Shown: piece after piece, positions 33,807 to 43,783 of the stretch
Layout of the letters: the number at the start of each line of letters is the position of its first letter
Position numbering within the stretch: position 1 is the stretch's first letter
NCBI GenBank assembly: GCA_016800925.1
Contig: JABCPU010000034.1
Location: 186,001-250,000 of the forward strand
DNA: 64,000 nucleotides
Source of the DNA: Suillus spraguei
Lineage: Eukaryota; Basidiomycota; Agaricomycetes; Boletales; Suillaceae
Reading direction: 5' to 3'
Notes under the pieces: generated by a model
Told to the model about the DNA's origin: nothing
The model's input: the letters and a program-made list of their open reading frames with translations, nothing else
The model's database searches: none
Translations under genes and position numbers: made by a program

Positions 33807-34144
33807 TTCTTATCATCCCGCTCAGGATTCAACATGCTCATCAAACCAAAGCACAACCCTTGGGACAGGAAATAGAAATAAACTACTAATCGATTTTCAT
33901 TCATTTTCCTCATTTTACAATAGTAACCTCATTCACTCGGAACTCATTTACACACAATCAGCTACTCCTAGACTGTCTTTACCCAATAGTTTATTTTGCC
34001 TTTGACTCTATGAAAATCTATAGTGCTACCTGGGTCCTACATGCGATTTTTTCTGCTTGTGTGCGCGCGATTTGTGTGTGCGTGCGTGAAAGTTGTGCGT
34101 GCACGTGATTTATTTATTGTCCATTTGGCTCACCATAGTACATG

Positions 34145-34447
34145 CCACGAGCAGTTCAAGTTTGATTAAGTGGTGCTTATGTAAGAAGCTTCCCCATCTC
34201 AACTTCGATCCTCCCCAAGTCCGAGTCAGTAACCAGTGTACTCTTCCTTTCCTTGCTATGGGTATGTCGATTTACTAGGATTTTTATAAGTGTGTTCACC
34301 CTTTTCCAATTTATAGGAATTCTCAAGGTTCGAGCATCCTTTATTTGTGAGATATAAGGAGCTGAACGTCGTGCTGCAGTTTTTCCGTTATATCTCGTGA
34401 GCCAGGAGTCCATCATTTGACCATAGAAGCTAATTTCTTGGTAGTGA
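34145..34447. other. Intergenic, nothing recognised
   Basis: Lies between the right inverted repeat and the first readable codons of the XRN1 pseudogene. The expected XRN1 start codon (ATG for a GIPKFFRW-type N-terminus) should fall near 34420-34445 but only degraded text is seen there. Confidence 0.4.
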
Positions 34448-37400
34448 ACGGTACCCGCTTACCTCCCAGTTGATAGAGGAGAACAAGATTCCAGAATTTG
34501 GTGAGCTATCATACCGACTCTCAGTCCTCGTGCTAGAGCCTTCAAATAGATAATCTATATCTCGACTTCAATTGAATCATTCACAATTATGATTAATCCC
34601 TTGAAATGCAGCAAAGACTCGCATATTCAACTTTTATTTTAGGCTCGCATCCAAATGATGAAGATGCGCACTTCAGGATGTCCGAAGAGCAAATATTCAC
34701 CGCTATTTTTGCATATGTGGACCGTTTATTTGGTAAGATAAAGCAAAAGAAACATTTTTTATGGCAGTGGATGGTGTGGCCCCGCGGGCCAAGATGAATC
34801 AGCAACGAAGTCGACGGTTTCGCACTGGCAAGGAAGCGAAGGAAATCAGAGAGAAGCCGGAGTCGAAAGGAGAAAAACTACCAGACGAAAAAGTGTTTGA
34901 TAGTAATTGCATTACGCCAGGTGCGCTATGGATCGTTTCATATGGCATAATGTCATTTATTCCGTCTTAGGTACTCCTTTCATGGTCAGACTATCTGCAC
35001 AACTATGATACTTTGTCAACAAGAAGATCACTGAAGATGCTAATTGGCGTGGCGTGCAACTTGTATTATCCGGTCATGAAGTCCCAGGTGAAGGTGAACA
35101 CAAGATCATGGAAGACATTCGACTATCGAGAGCACGGCCTGATTATAACCCGAACGTGCGGCATTGTTTGTACGGTCTTGATGCTGATCTCATTATGCTT
35201 GGCCTTCTGAGTCATGATCCACACTTCTGTCTCTTGCGAGAGGAAGTAAAGTTCGGGCCTGCTGCGAAGAAGAAGGCTAACATCAGGTATTTTGTAGTTT
35301 TTGTGCATAGGCAAATTAACCGAACGCCAGCGCAAGTCTGAAGAGCCTCAACTTCTACCTTCTGCATCTTTCGCTGATGCGGGACTACCTGGACCTTGAG
35401 TTTCGTGATATAGAAGATATTCTCACATTTGATTATAGCCTAGAGCGAGTCATCGATGACTTCATTCTACTGGCCGTTTTTGTCCGAAATGATTTTCTAC
35501 CTAATCTTCCAGATTTACACATCCACGAGAACGGACTGGAGCGCTTGTTTGATATGTACAAGAAGGTCTTGCCGTTGTTGGGTAACTCCTGAATTTCATT
35601 TCGTCGCACATTGGCTTACCATTTCAGATGGTTACATAAATGAGGGTGGGGTCATTAATACTAAGCGACTGCAGATCGTCCTGGACGAAATGACTATATG
35701 GGAGCGAGAGATCTTCGAGAAAGAATATGCGGACTCGAATTCGTTCAAAGGAAAGCGGAGCAAACACGTAGAAGAAATGGAACTTGCGCGCAAGCGTGCT
35801 AAACTTGGTACAGTTTTCCATTCTTCCTGTTGACAGCTAACAATTAGTCCATGTTAGTTCTTACGCGCCCTCAACGAGACATTTTTGATCAAGTACAGCA
35901 GTTTGTATTGCAAAAGCGCAGGAAACTCTCACAGCACCGTACTGCAGCCCTTACAATGCCTAATACGTTTTCCACTCGGGAACGGAAGTTCATCAGCACC
36001 CTGGCGGAGCAGTTGCATCTGTCGGTTACTTGGGATGAGTACGATGAAGAGGATCAAAATCTTGTCACATGGCGGCTCTCAGGATTTTTGGACGGACCCT
36101 TGGCAGAAACTGATTCAGAGCAGGCTAACGGAGACGGGAATAGTGAGGGCGAGTGGGAAGATGTGGAGGAAGATGATGATGAAGGTAGGGCTGCAGTAGA
36201 TCGAGTGTCAAAGAAATTCGACAAGGCCCCTGTGGTGGATGATGATGATGATGAAGGTGGGGGTTTTGACGCACGACATGAACAATTCATCAACGACAAA
36301 ATGTCCGAATGGAATAGAGGATATTACAAGGTGCGTCCCCGCCTTGTATACCGTTCGTCAGACCAACCGGTTGCACGGCAGGAGACACTTGGAATCTCCT
36401 ATGATGACCCTAATGAGATGGACGACTTGATATACCGCTACGCAGAGGGTCTACAATGGATTATGCACTACTATTACAGTGGGATCGCCTCCTGGGGCTG
36501 GTTTTACAATTACCATTACGCCACGCGGATATCGGGTACTTTTTACATTCCCTGTCCTCATTGTGCTATGTTCACATTTTCTTCAAGCTTTACGCGACCT
36601 TGGTGACAAGTCGTTCATGTTCGAGCTGGGTAAACCTTTCCGTCCTTTCGAACAACTGATGGGCGTCCTCCCGTCCGCAAGCACGGAACATATTCATATT
36701 CCGATAGCATATCAAGTATGTTCAGTGGCCTATGTCATGCATTAGACTAATCAACCATAGGACCTGATGCACGATCCAAATTCACCGATATTGGACTTTT
36801 ACCCTTGAATTTGAGCAAGACTTAAATGGAAAGAAGCAAGAATGGGAAGCAATCGTTAAGATTCCTTTATTGATGAGCAGCGGCTGTTACGAACAATGAA
36901 ATTTGAGTAGCAAATTCCGCTTTTTGGTTGTAGTTCGTCATCGTCCCATGTGTGCAGCTCGACAACATAGGTTGACCCCAGACCGCCGCAATGGGTTCGG
37001 AACCAGTCCCAAATTTATCTTCAGTCCTGGAGAGTCCACAGTCTATCCTTCATCGTTACCGGATTTCTTCCCTCCTATATATCGTTGCACATGTAAGATG
37101 GAATCCTTCGACCTACCAACCCTTGATGGACTCCATCTCGTCCCTGGACTATGCGAAGATGTATGCCTCGGTGCAAAAGCCCTCGCTGGATTCCCTTTGT
37201 GGGTACATTACCCCACACAGCACAACTAGGCCTTCACGGTGTCAATGTATACGGTTCCGAAAGCCGCAACAAGTCAATGGCAGTTCACATACAAAATCCT
37301 CACGAAAACCGCAAGGTAGAGGATATCGCCCAGGAAATGGTTGGCAAACGCACTTTCATCGGTTGGCCTTTCTTGCAGGAAGGGCTGGTCACGGCCGTGT

Positions 37401-38722
37401 CCGATTCATTGTTCAAGTACGAGAAGTTGGTACTCGTGCCTGGTACTCCGGCGAAGGTTGTTTCCAATCCGCATTCCCACCAGAGCTTGAGCCATTGGAA
37501 GGGCAAAGCTGAGCGGATTGAGACGCTATATTCGAAGAGATGTGGAGTGATCACTGGTGACGTCGATGTCCTGGTGCACGTCCGTCCGCTAAAAGGTGCG
37601 TGCTGGTACTTTATGGACGTTCGCTCTTTCACATTCGTGCAGGTTTGAAACGCTTAGAATCAGGCGCATTGGTTAAAGACTACGAAGGACCCGAAAAAGA
37701 ACTCGAACAAGCTGTGCAGATGGTCATCTCAGAAGTTGCATCCGAAGATCCCAGGTTCCTTGAGAAGGATGCTCCACCTCTGTCGGAGGAATTTCCTGAC
37801 GGAACGAACATTTTCTTTCTTGGCGAACACGCGTATGGTGTGGCTGCCCAGATGTCTTCAACTACTGACAGCGCTTTGTCTGTTGTTCTGGCAGTATGTC
37901 ACAATGCCCTACCACAATTTATCTTTCTAAATGATCTCGTAGTTCTTCCTTTCAGATAAAACGGAGAATAACAAGTTCAAGATTATTGTTGATAATCGTG
38001 TTTCACAGCACTACTTGCCATTGTTTAAAGCAGCTTCCACAATCGGAATGTCACCCAGAGCGCTCTCAAAAATCGTCGAGCTTCATGGTTCTCACCTTTG
38101 ATCATCAAAAGAACAATCTCGGACTGAGCATCGAGTTCGAGGCCAAGGGCTTGAAAGTTATTGACTACTCCCGGAAGGCTGGTCGTTATTGGGAGTTTAG
38201 CGAGAAGGCAGTTGACCTCGTTCGTGAATATAAGGTTGGTCCTGTCCGAATTGCATCCGAATTGGAACTCAGTTCTTTGTAGGATAAATTCCCAGAAATC
38301 TTCGCGATTCTGGACCAAGGGGGCGACGGTAAGCTGTTGGATTTGCCCGACAATTCCTTGATCTCATCTCCCGGATGACAGATATGGCTTGCGTTACGAA
38401 CATCTTTGACTCTCACGGTGATGCTGGGGTCAAGGAAGTAAAGTCGTGGCTCAAATCAAAGGGGGTCCGAGATCTTGAGCCAGTTTCCCTATTCTCGGAC
38501 AGCCTAGCGAAGGTATAGAATCGCCGTCTATCCCGAGTCACGTTTCATTCAAAACTGTCTTTAGAGCACTGTCAAAGAAATTGAACAGGTTGCCGATGAC
38601 ATCAATAAGAACAGGTCCAAAGCTGCAATTAAGAAAGCCATTGTGAAGAATATCCCTCGTCACGCAGTTCTAAAACCATCGCACGCTATCTATCGACTCC
38701 AGAACCAGCGCTTTGCCTTTCA
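34448..38722 (+). pseudogene. xrn1: 5'-3' exoribonuclease 1 (XRN1/KEM1) pseudogene
   Basis: XRN1 degrades decapped mRNA 5' to 3' in the cytoplasm. Readable exons run in order: ERYPLTSQLIEENKIPEF (about 34450-34505); HPNDEDAHFRMSEEQIFTAI; MAVDGVAPRAKMNQQRSRRF; GHEVPGEGEHKIMEDIRLSR with the acidic GEGE pair; YGLDADLIMLGLLSHDPHF; NDFLPNLPDLHIHENGLERL; the acidic insert near 36160-36260; EGLQWIMHYYYSGIASWGWF; FPPIYRCTCKMESFDLP; VGKRTFIGWPFLQEG; and EIEQVADDINKNRSKAAI (to about 38670). Introns are short with GT-AG ends. Lesions: no intact start, a lost block that should hold the first catalytic Asp (between 34505 and 34644), frameshifts near 34756, 36808, 36868, 37195 and 38079, TGA at 35006-35008, decayed text at 38330-38420, and a truncated 3' end at about 38722, where the converging WW gene begins. 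Confidence 0.88.
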
Positions 38723-38766
38723 ACATCAACAGTTTGTTCCAATATCTGTGCAGCTCTCATTCCTTC

Positions 38767-40835
38767 TCATCGAATCAATCCAGGACCAAAACTGGCGATC
38801 GTTAATGAAATCGTGAGGCCTGCCCCAACAATGAGAGCCAGCCCGCATCCGATCTTCCCGGGTAAGTTCAGCCCGAAGTCGATCGTGAAGATACCTGCGA
38901 GAAATCCCAGGATACAAAAGGCCAAACTGGAGTAGTCCCGTGAGTGACAAGTAATTGCGATTAATTCCAGGTCTGGTTACCTCGTTAGATATAGAAAGCT
39001 TGGTATACTTGCGAGGATGACGAGTTTGACCATCTTCTTTTGCATATAGTACACCTATCCACTCAATAACATTAGGTCCAAGTTGCAAAAAAAGTGGTGC
39101 ATCGAACCGCAAAATCGAGGGATTTCATTCTGTGATCAAATTGTTGCGCGATCGTGCACCCGACAATACAGTTGAAACTGAATATGAACGAGACGGCACA
39201 CAACGCCTTCGTAGCGGCTTGTGAACCTAGACCTGGGATGGCCAGAATGCTGGCATCGACTGCCATGATGACGCTTGCCTGGTAGAGCCCGAGTGGTAAG
39301 TGTTCTCATTTGGGTGCCCGCTGCAGCACTTACTACGGTCATTTGAGCCTTACAGTGTGCACTGAAGTCGTCCGTGAATCTCTTGATGTCTGCCCCACAT
39401 GCGAGACCATCGACGTAGATATCTCGAAGGCGTTTCAGTACCATTATCGGGATACAAAACATGGCGACTGCCGCGCCGATTATGACCGGAGAATTCTCCA
39501 TATTTCCGCGTTTCTCGCCTAGTGAGTGCGTTCGCATTAAGCGAGCTTCGGGCTGGCCATAGTGATTCAAGTATTGGTGATGCCCTTCTTCAGTATTCAA
39601 TTTGATCATATACGGGTATGATAGAAAAGAACATACGAATTATATAGAACAATTTGCCTGTGAGTGAGTAACAAAATCAATTTTAAATCGCCCATTATTA
39701 AGGCTCACGCACCACAGATTGCGACACCTGATGCATTCATGATCTCATTTTGGCCTACAAGTTTAGCTGTCCTTCGGTCATCGACTTGACGATGTAGATT
39801 GAGATGGGTGCATACCAGCCTTGGCTAGCTCGAATTCCATCTCCTTCATTTGATCCAGAGTCCAAAACAGTGAAGCCGCTGTAGATTTTTCCAGCGCTAA
39901 CGCCTCTGTTTATCGATCAGTCAATCTCATCGAGCACCGCGGTACGAAAGAACTCGCCTACGCGATACCAGTTTAATTTAATCTGTAGAGCTCTTACTTC
40001 CTTGATACTGATCTTAATCTCAAACGGAAAATATTCGACGTGTTTCCTGGTCAAGAAATCAAACACGTTCGGATCGGTTTGGCACGACGTCGCTCACCAA
40101 AACTGAGCCTCGAGCTCGAGTCCTACGAGATCAAATTCAAGAAGGCAAAACCAAAAAAAACGTACTTTTGTGATTCCAATGCCACACTGACGTACACTCC
40201 TGGAAAAGAAGGTAGGCGTCTACCGGCTCTAGCCAGGCAATGATGCGTCTCTCCGGGACCACGTAGTAATATGTATAGATTTCCTGGTCTCTCGCTAAGA
40301 TCGGATCAACAACTAAAATCCACTGATTTCCATGTAATTTAGATCTCGATGCGTCGATCCAAGACTCGAGCCTCTGGAGTTTCTCGTCCGAACAAGTCCG
40401 CAGGTTCAATTCGGTGCATGTCATCTATGACAATTCCCATAATAAGACAGTAAGCGTGCAATAAATGTAAGATCACGGTGCTCACCTTTTCTTTGTTGTA
40501 GTGATATGTAGCTCCTGACGGATGAGTTCTCTCTTCCCAATCACCACGCACTTCACGCCTATTGGTGCTGCGGTTAGATTGTCGCTATCGGAGACAGGAA
40601 AGACGAACTGAGTAAAGTCAGTTTGCGCCTCACCCACGGTATAATCACAACTTAAAGATTCGCTATTGAATTTATTCAGTACTTGATATTCGTCCCCAGA
40701 ATATGCACACTCGCGGCAGGGATATTTCGGTATAGCGCCGAAGCTGGGTTGGCCATATAGGGACACTGCGCTTGAGGAGTTCCATCTGTGTAGTCGAATA
40801 GATCTGCGTTGCATGAAGCATACTGAGTACATACG
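38767..40835 (-). pseudogene. WW-domain, multi-pass membrane protein of Agaricomycete type, damaged
   Basis: Minus-strand exons spell a basidiomycete family that couples an N-terminal WW domain to C-ter membrane helices; its function is not known to me. WW region: RGDWEERTHPSGATYHYNKE (about 40551-40490), a domain that would bind Pro-rich ligands. Then RLESWIDASRSK, YYYVVPERRIIAWLEP, LELEAQFW joined across an intron to KHVEYFPFEIKISIKEV (about 40000). Then NHYGQPEARL (about 39570) and hydrophobic segments AAVAMFCIPIMVL, ASILAIPGL, ALCAVSFIFSFNCIVGC, LAFCILGFLAGIF and ALIVGAGLTISLTIA. Introns near 39345-39280, 39080-39030 and 38975-38920 splice in frame with good GT-AG sites, ending at TGA 38767-38769. 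A frameshift near 39597 breaks the frame, and the N-terminus is unclear. It converges tail to tail with XRN1. Confidence 0.65.
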
Positions 40836-40935
40836 ATTGAATCGACACGTACTTTAAATGTTCAAGTTGTTCACACGATGATGATCATTATCGATCGATT
40901 GATCAAGACTCCGGTAGTGTTGTGGGCACAAGTCC

Positions 40936-41012
40936 GCCATTCTGCCAGCCGGTTTGGCAGAACCGGTTCTGCCTGGCAGATGGCAGAACTCCGCTGGCAG
41001 AATCCGGCAGAA
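40936..41012. repeat. GGCAGA/TTCTGCC palindromic cluster
   Basis: Within 77 bp there are several copies of GGCAGAA on one strand or the other, including a perfect 18-bp palindrome GGCAGAACCGGTTCTGCC at 40956-40973. It sits between two minus-strand gene remnants. It resembles the short palindromic dispersed repeats common in these genomes. Confidence 0.55.
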
Positions 41013-41807
41013 TATCAAACTGCAGGTGATCACTGCGAACGATATCTTGATAACTTCCTCACCTTATATAGCCATAGTAACCAGGTTTCTCCGTCAATTC
41101 AGAGCAATTGCACTTCCTTACCTCAACAAATATATGGTACATTGCTACGTTTGAGTACATCCAATATTTAAGAACAAGTAGAGTAGAAAAAAAATCAATT
41201 GTACAGCCTGTACTACGTTATCACAGACAATCGTTTATGCGATTACACAATGCTTCCTGCCACTGCAATCACCGGACGGCGGACGCCCTATCTCATCCTT
41301 TATAATTAACAATTTCAATTGTGGCGAGAAGGTCGATAACAAATCTAGATGCTATTTTGCGTGGGCACCACCACCACTCGCACCTCAGACTCAGAATGTC
41401 GATGATGATCTTGCAGGTCCTGAGTCGATATCACTTGATGAGATTGACACAGCATTTGCCCTGTTAACTTGGAAGCAAACATGCAAAATAAACGTACATC
41501 AAGGGGATTACGGGGCTCATTGGTGCGAACCGCATCCATACGAGAAGAGGAGATAAGAATTTTGCGTAGAAAGCGAAGGAACGTATGTGGGTCCCTGGTA
41601 CTAGGCAAAGATTGAAGGATTGGGGACATGAAAGGTGTTATTGGGTCACGGCGCACAGGACGAGGTGTTGCATCGAATTGTATTAGAGAATAGTGCAAAT
41701 GTAGGTGAATGAGAGTAGAAGCACGTATATTGAGTTGACTAGCACGGTGCGATCGTTTAGGTTTGTCTAAACACGAGAGGAATAAGTATAGACTTACCCT
41801 GTCCATC
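41013..41807. other. No supported gene
   Basis: Should hold the last BUB3 exons if the gene were whole, but nothing like them is seen. Short minus-strand open frames (41806-41345) extend from the BUB3 intron donor and are not recognised. Confidence 0.35.
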
Positions 41808-42520
41808 AGCCATGCATGCTAAACTCCTCGTCATGAATTTCAAGCTGCTTTTTCTTGTCTGTGCGGGCTCGGACATCCGTACGTCATATATATGGAACAA
41901 GCGTGAGGCAATGGAGACGACAAGCGTATTGTTTACTACGTCCATATGGTAAACACGTTCAGGGAGCGTATGATCTGATACTTCTGCTTTTGGTGCACGA
42001 GGATCCCAGAAACGAAGGGATTGGTCCCATGAGCCAGAGATAAGCGTATCTAGCAGGTAACAGTTGGAAAAGAGTTAGAGAGACTAGAATTGAAAGAGGT
42101 ACTAATTTCACGTGCATAGGAGAGCGCAGTGACCGAGTTGGAATGTTGACCCAGAGAAGTCACCTTTTCTGTTGTGGGATTGAGCCTGTAAGAAAAGTCA
42201 GCGTGCTTCTCAAGAAAATAAAATGGGGATACGCACTCCAGTATCTAAGCATCCACTGTAAGCATGAGTCGAGTCGCCGAACAGGCAGGCAAGGACAGCT
42301 GCGCGATGGTCAAATTTGGCTTTTGTTCGTTCGTGGCTACATCATAGAACCGTACAGTCTGGTAATGCGTGGTTAAATCTTGGCGGAAGAAAAAGATAGA
42401 TGGAATCTCATAGTGTCCCAGGCAGATACCAGAAGATGGTCAGGGTTTGTCGGAGAGAAGCGTACCTGGAATATGCTGTCGAACGGAGGTGATGAGAGTT
42501 CTACTTGATCTATACATGTC
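41808..42520 (-). pseudogene. bub3: BUB3-type WD40 mitotic checkpoint protein, truncated
   Basis: BUB3 is a seven-blade WD40 protein that recruits BUB1 and BUBR1/MAD3 to kinetochores. On the minus strand I read VELSSPPFDSIFQVRFSPTNPDHLLVSAWDT (about 42510-42412), TVRFYDVATNEQK, a segment ending SGCLDTGVR, LNPTTEKVTSLGQHSNSVTALSYAR, TLISGSWDQSLRFWDPRAP and MDVVNNTLVVSIASRLFHIYDVR...SLACMADGQ (to 41808), separated by short introns. Lesions: a one-base loss after EQK (near 42318), a first-intron donor lacking GT (ACTATGAG near 42410) and no intact start. Blades after ADGQ, including the usual CHRQ motif, are absent, although a good GTAAGT donor follows at 41807. Downstream 41345-41806 has no recognisable BUB3 exon. 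Confidence 0.8.
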
Positions 42521-43148
42521 CTCAGTAACATGGATACACATTTTCAAGGAAGAAATATGGACTTACCAGCCATGTACGGAGATACTAGATGCTGAAACTG
42601 CAAACGTGCAGAGACGCAGCCACTGCATGCACTGGTGTAGTCACGTGAGGATGCTACTGACTCAGATGCGAAGCGAGGCCATATTCAAGCCATGTCTGTC
42701 GGTGTGCAAGGGCCTAACGCCCCAAGGTCAAACTGCATTACCTATGTACTCGCATACGTCAGTGATCAGCAGAGTTTCCCGGGCGCTCACTAGCACTAGT
42801 GCTCAAGTCACGTGCATCACCAAAACTGCCCAAATGTCACAGCACATGACATTACCTGATTAGGAATTTTGAAATTGCTCAAGTATTACAATCCATGTAT
42901 GCATGCGTCATACGAACCTTACACATTATAAATGTGTCACCACTGTCACACGCAGGTCAACCACAGTGGCAGCGACCTTATATTGTACTTATAAGGTGGT
43001 AGTATTTTTATATGTACCTCATTACAGTAGCAAATGAATATATGCATGATAGAAAATTTTGATCTGAGGCCTCCCAATAATGAGATTTAAGATGAGTGAA
43101 TTGACAGCTGATCACACAAGATCAAACGGGAAAACATAGTATATTATA
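42521..43148. other. No supported gene
   Basis: Contains the decayed upstream side of the BUB3 remnant and an AT-rich spacer before the acidic tail of the transposase-like gene. Nothing else recognised. Confidence 0.4.
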
Positions 43149-43637
43149 CTACAGAGCACCATAGCCCTCCGCCGCCATAAAATCGTCATCTAACTCCTCT
43201 CCCTCATTGGCTTCTATCCTATCAGGGTCCTCTTCCTCTCCTTCCTCTCCTTCCTCTTCCTCCTCTCCGCCTTCCCCATCTTCCCCATCTTCCTCCTCTC
43301 CATCTTCCTCCTCTCCATCACTGTTGTCACCATTGTTGTTGTCCTCTTCATCCTCATTTACCACCTGCACCCCATCACTTTGCAGGAACTTGTCCCATTC
43401 GTGAGATATCTTGTGGCCTATGCCTCCTCCTCAGTATCACATAAACATATCTCTATCTACAAACCTAGGAATAGATAGATCAATCAAGTAGAAGTCAATA
43501 GGCACAATGCACTCACATGTTTACATAGAAATAGACCCAATCCTGATTTGAATCTGCCTCACATTGGACAAATGAATGAGACAGGAGCTCGTTAGTCTTG
43601 CCAATTGAAATGCTGGAATAAGATGGATCCCTCGAAT
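43149..43637 (-). pseudogene. C-terminal part of a transposase-like gene (Plavaka-type style), split by copia
   Basis: Reading from the copia insertion: RGIHLIPAF, GKTNELLSHSFVQCE, DWVYFYVNM, then a 50-bp intron, FVDRDMFM, GGGIGHK, HEWDKFLQSDG and a long Glu/Asp run ending AAEGYGAL. VIRG-HLIPAF plus YVN-FVDRDMFMR-GGGxGHK is a hallmark I associate with the C-terminus of abundant Agaricomycete transposase-like (Plavaka/CMC) proteins; the exact family name is from memory. Two TGA codons (43431-43433 and 43437-43439) stand where MRYR should have Arg. A frame change lies near 43600. The acidic tail is mostly GAG/GAA repeats and its antisense gives a Ser/Pro-rich shadow. The N-terminal side is at 49448-49734, beyond the copia element. 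Confidence 0.6.
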
Positions 43638-43771
43638 TGCAGCAATAGGTAAGCTCAGTAGACTAGCAAGTCACTGAGGTAGGTAGAGTAAAGAGCGGGT
43701 GTAAGTATGTCCATGCTTATCTAATACTACCGGTAATGTCCAAGGTCCATGTAATGTTTGACTATTCAACA
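43638..43771 (-). repeat. Copia 3' LTR
   Basis: On the minus strand it runs from TGTTGAATAGTC to TTGCTGCA. Five substitutions separate it from the 5' LTR, three of which are compatible with CpG decay. Very short for an LTR, but the boundaries are fixed by the CGAAT duplication. Confidence 0.92.
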
Positions 43772-43783
43772 CTCCCCTTCAAA
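43772..43783 (-). other. Copia polypurine tract
   Basis: TTTGAAGGGGAG on the minus strand directly precedes the 3' LTR, as needed for plus-strand synthesis. Confidence 0.75.

Larger units (their letters stand above)
32261..34144. mobile_element. Candidate element bounded by 80-bp inverted repeats, carrying a BTB pseudogene
   Basis: The left repeat 32261-32340 and right repeat 34062-34144 are inverted copies, starting CATGTA...TATGGTG and ending at AAATCGCGCGCA, with about 90% identity by eye. They share AACAATAAATAAATCA and GCACGCACAACT. They enclose 1.7 kb holding a BTB-type pseudogene and a short open frame. No target duplication is clear and no transposase is present, so this could be a non-autonomous DNA transposon or a chance pair of inverted dispersed repeats. 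Confidence 0.5.

Noticed and set aside
41345..41806. 153-codon minus-strand frame taken as the BUB3 C-terminus
   Set aside because: It contains none of the expected WD repeats and begins in the intron after a good GTAAGT donor.
43207..43404. Ser/Pro-rich plus-strand frame
   Set aside because: It is the antisense of the acidic tail of the transposase-like pseudogene.
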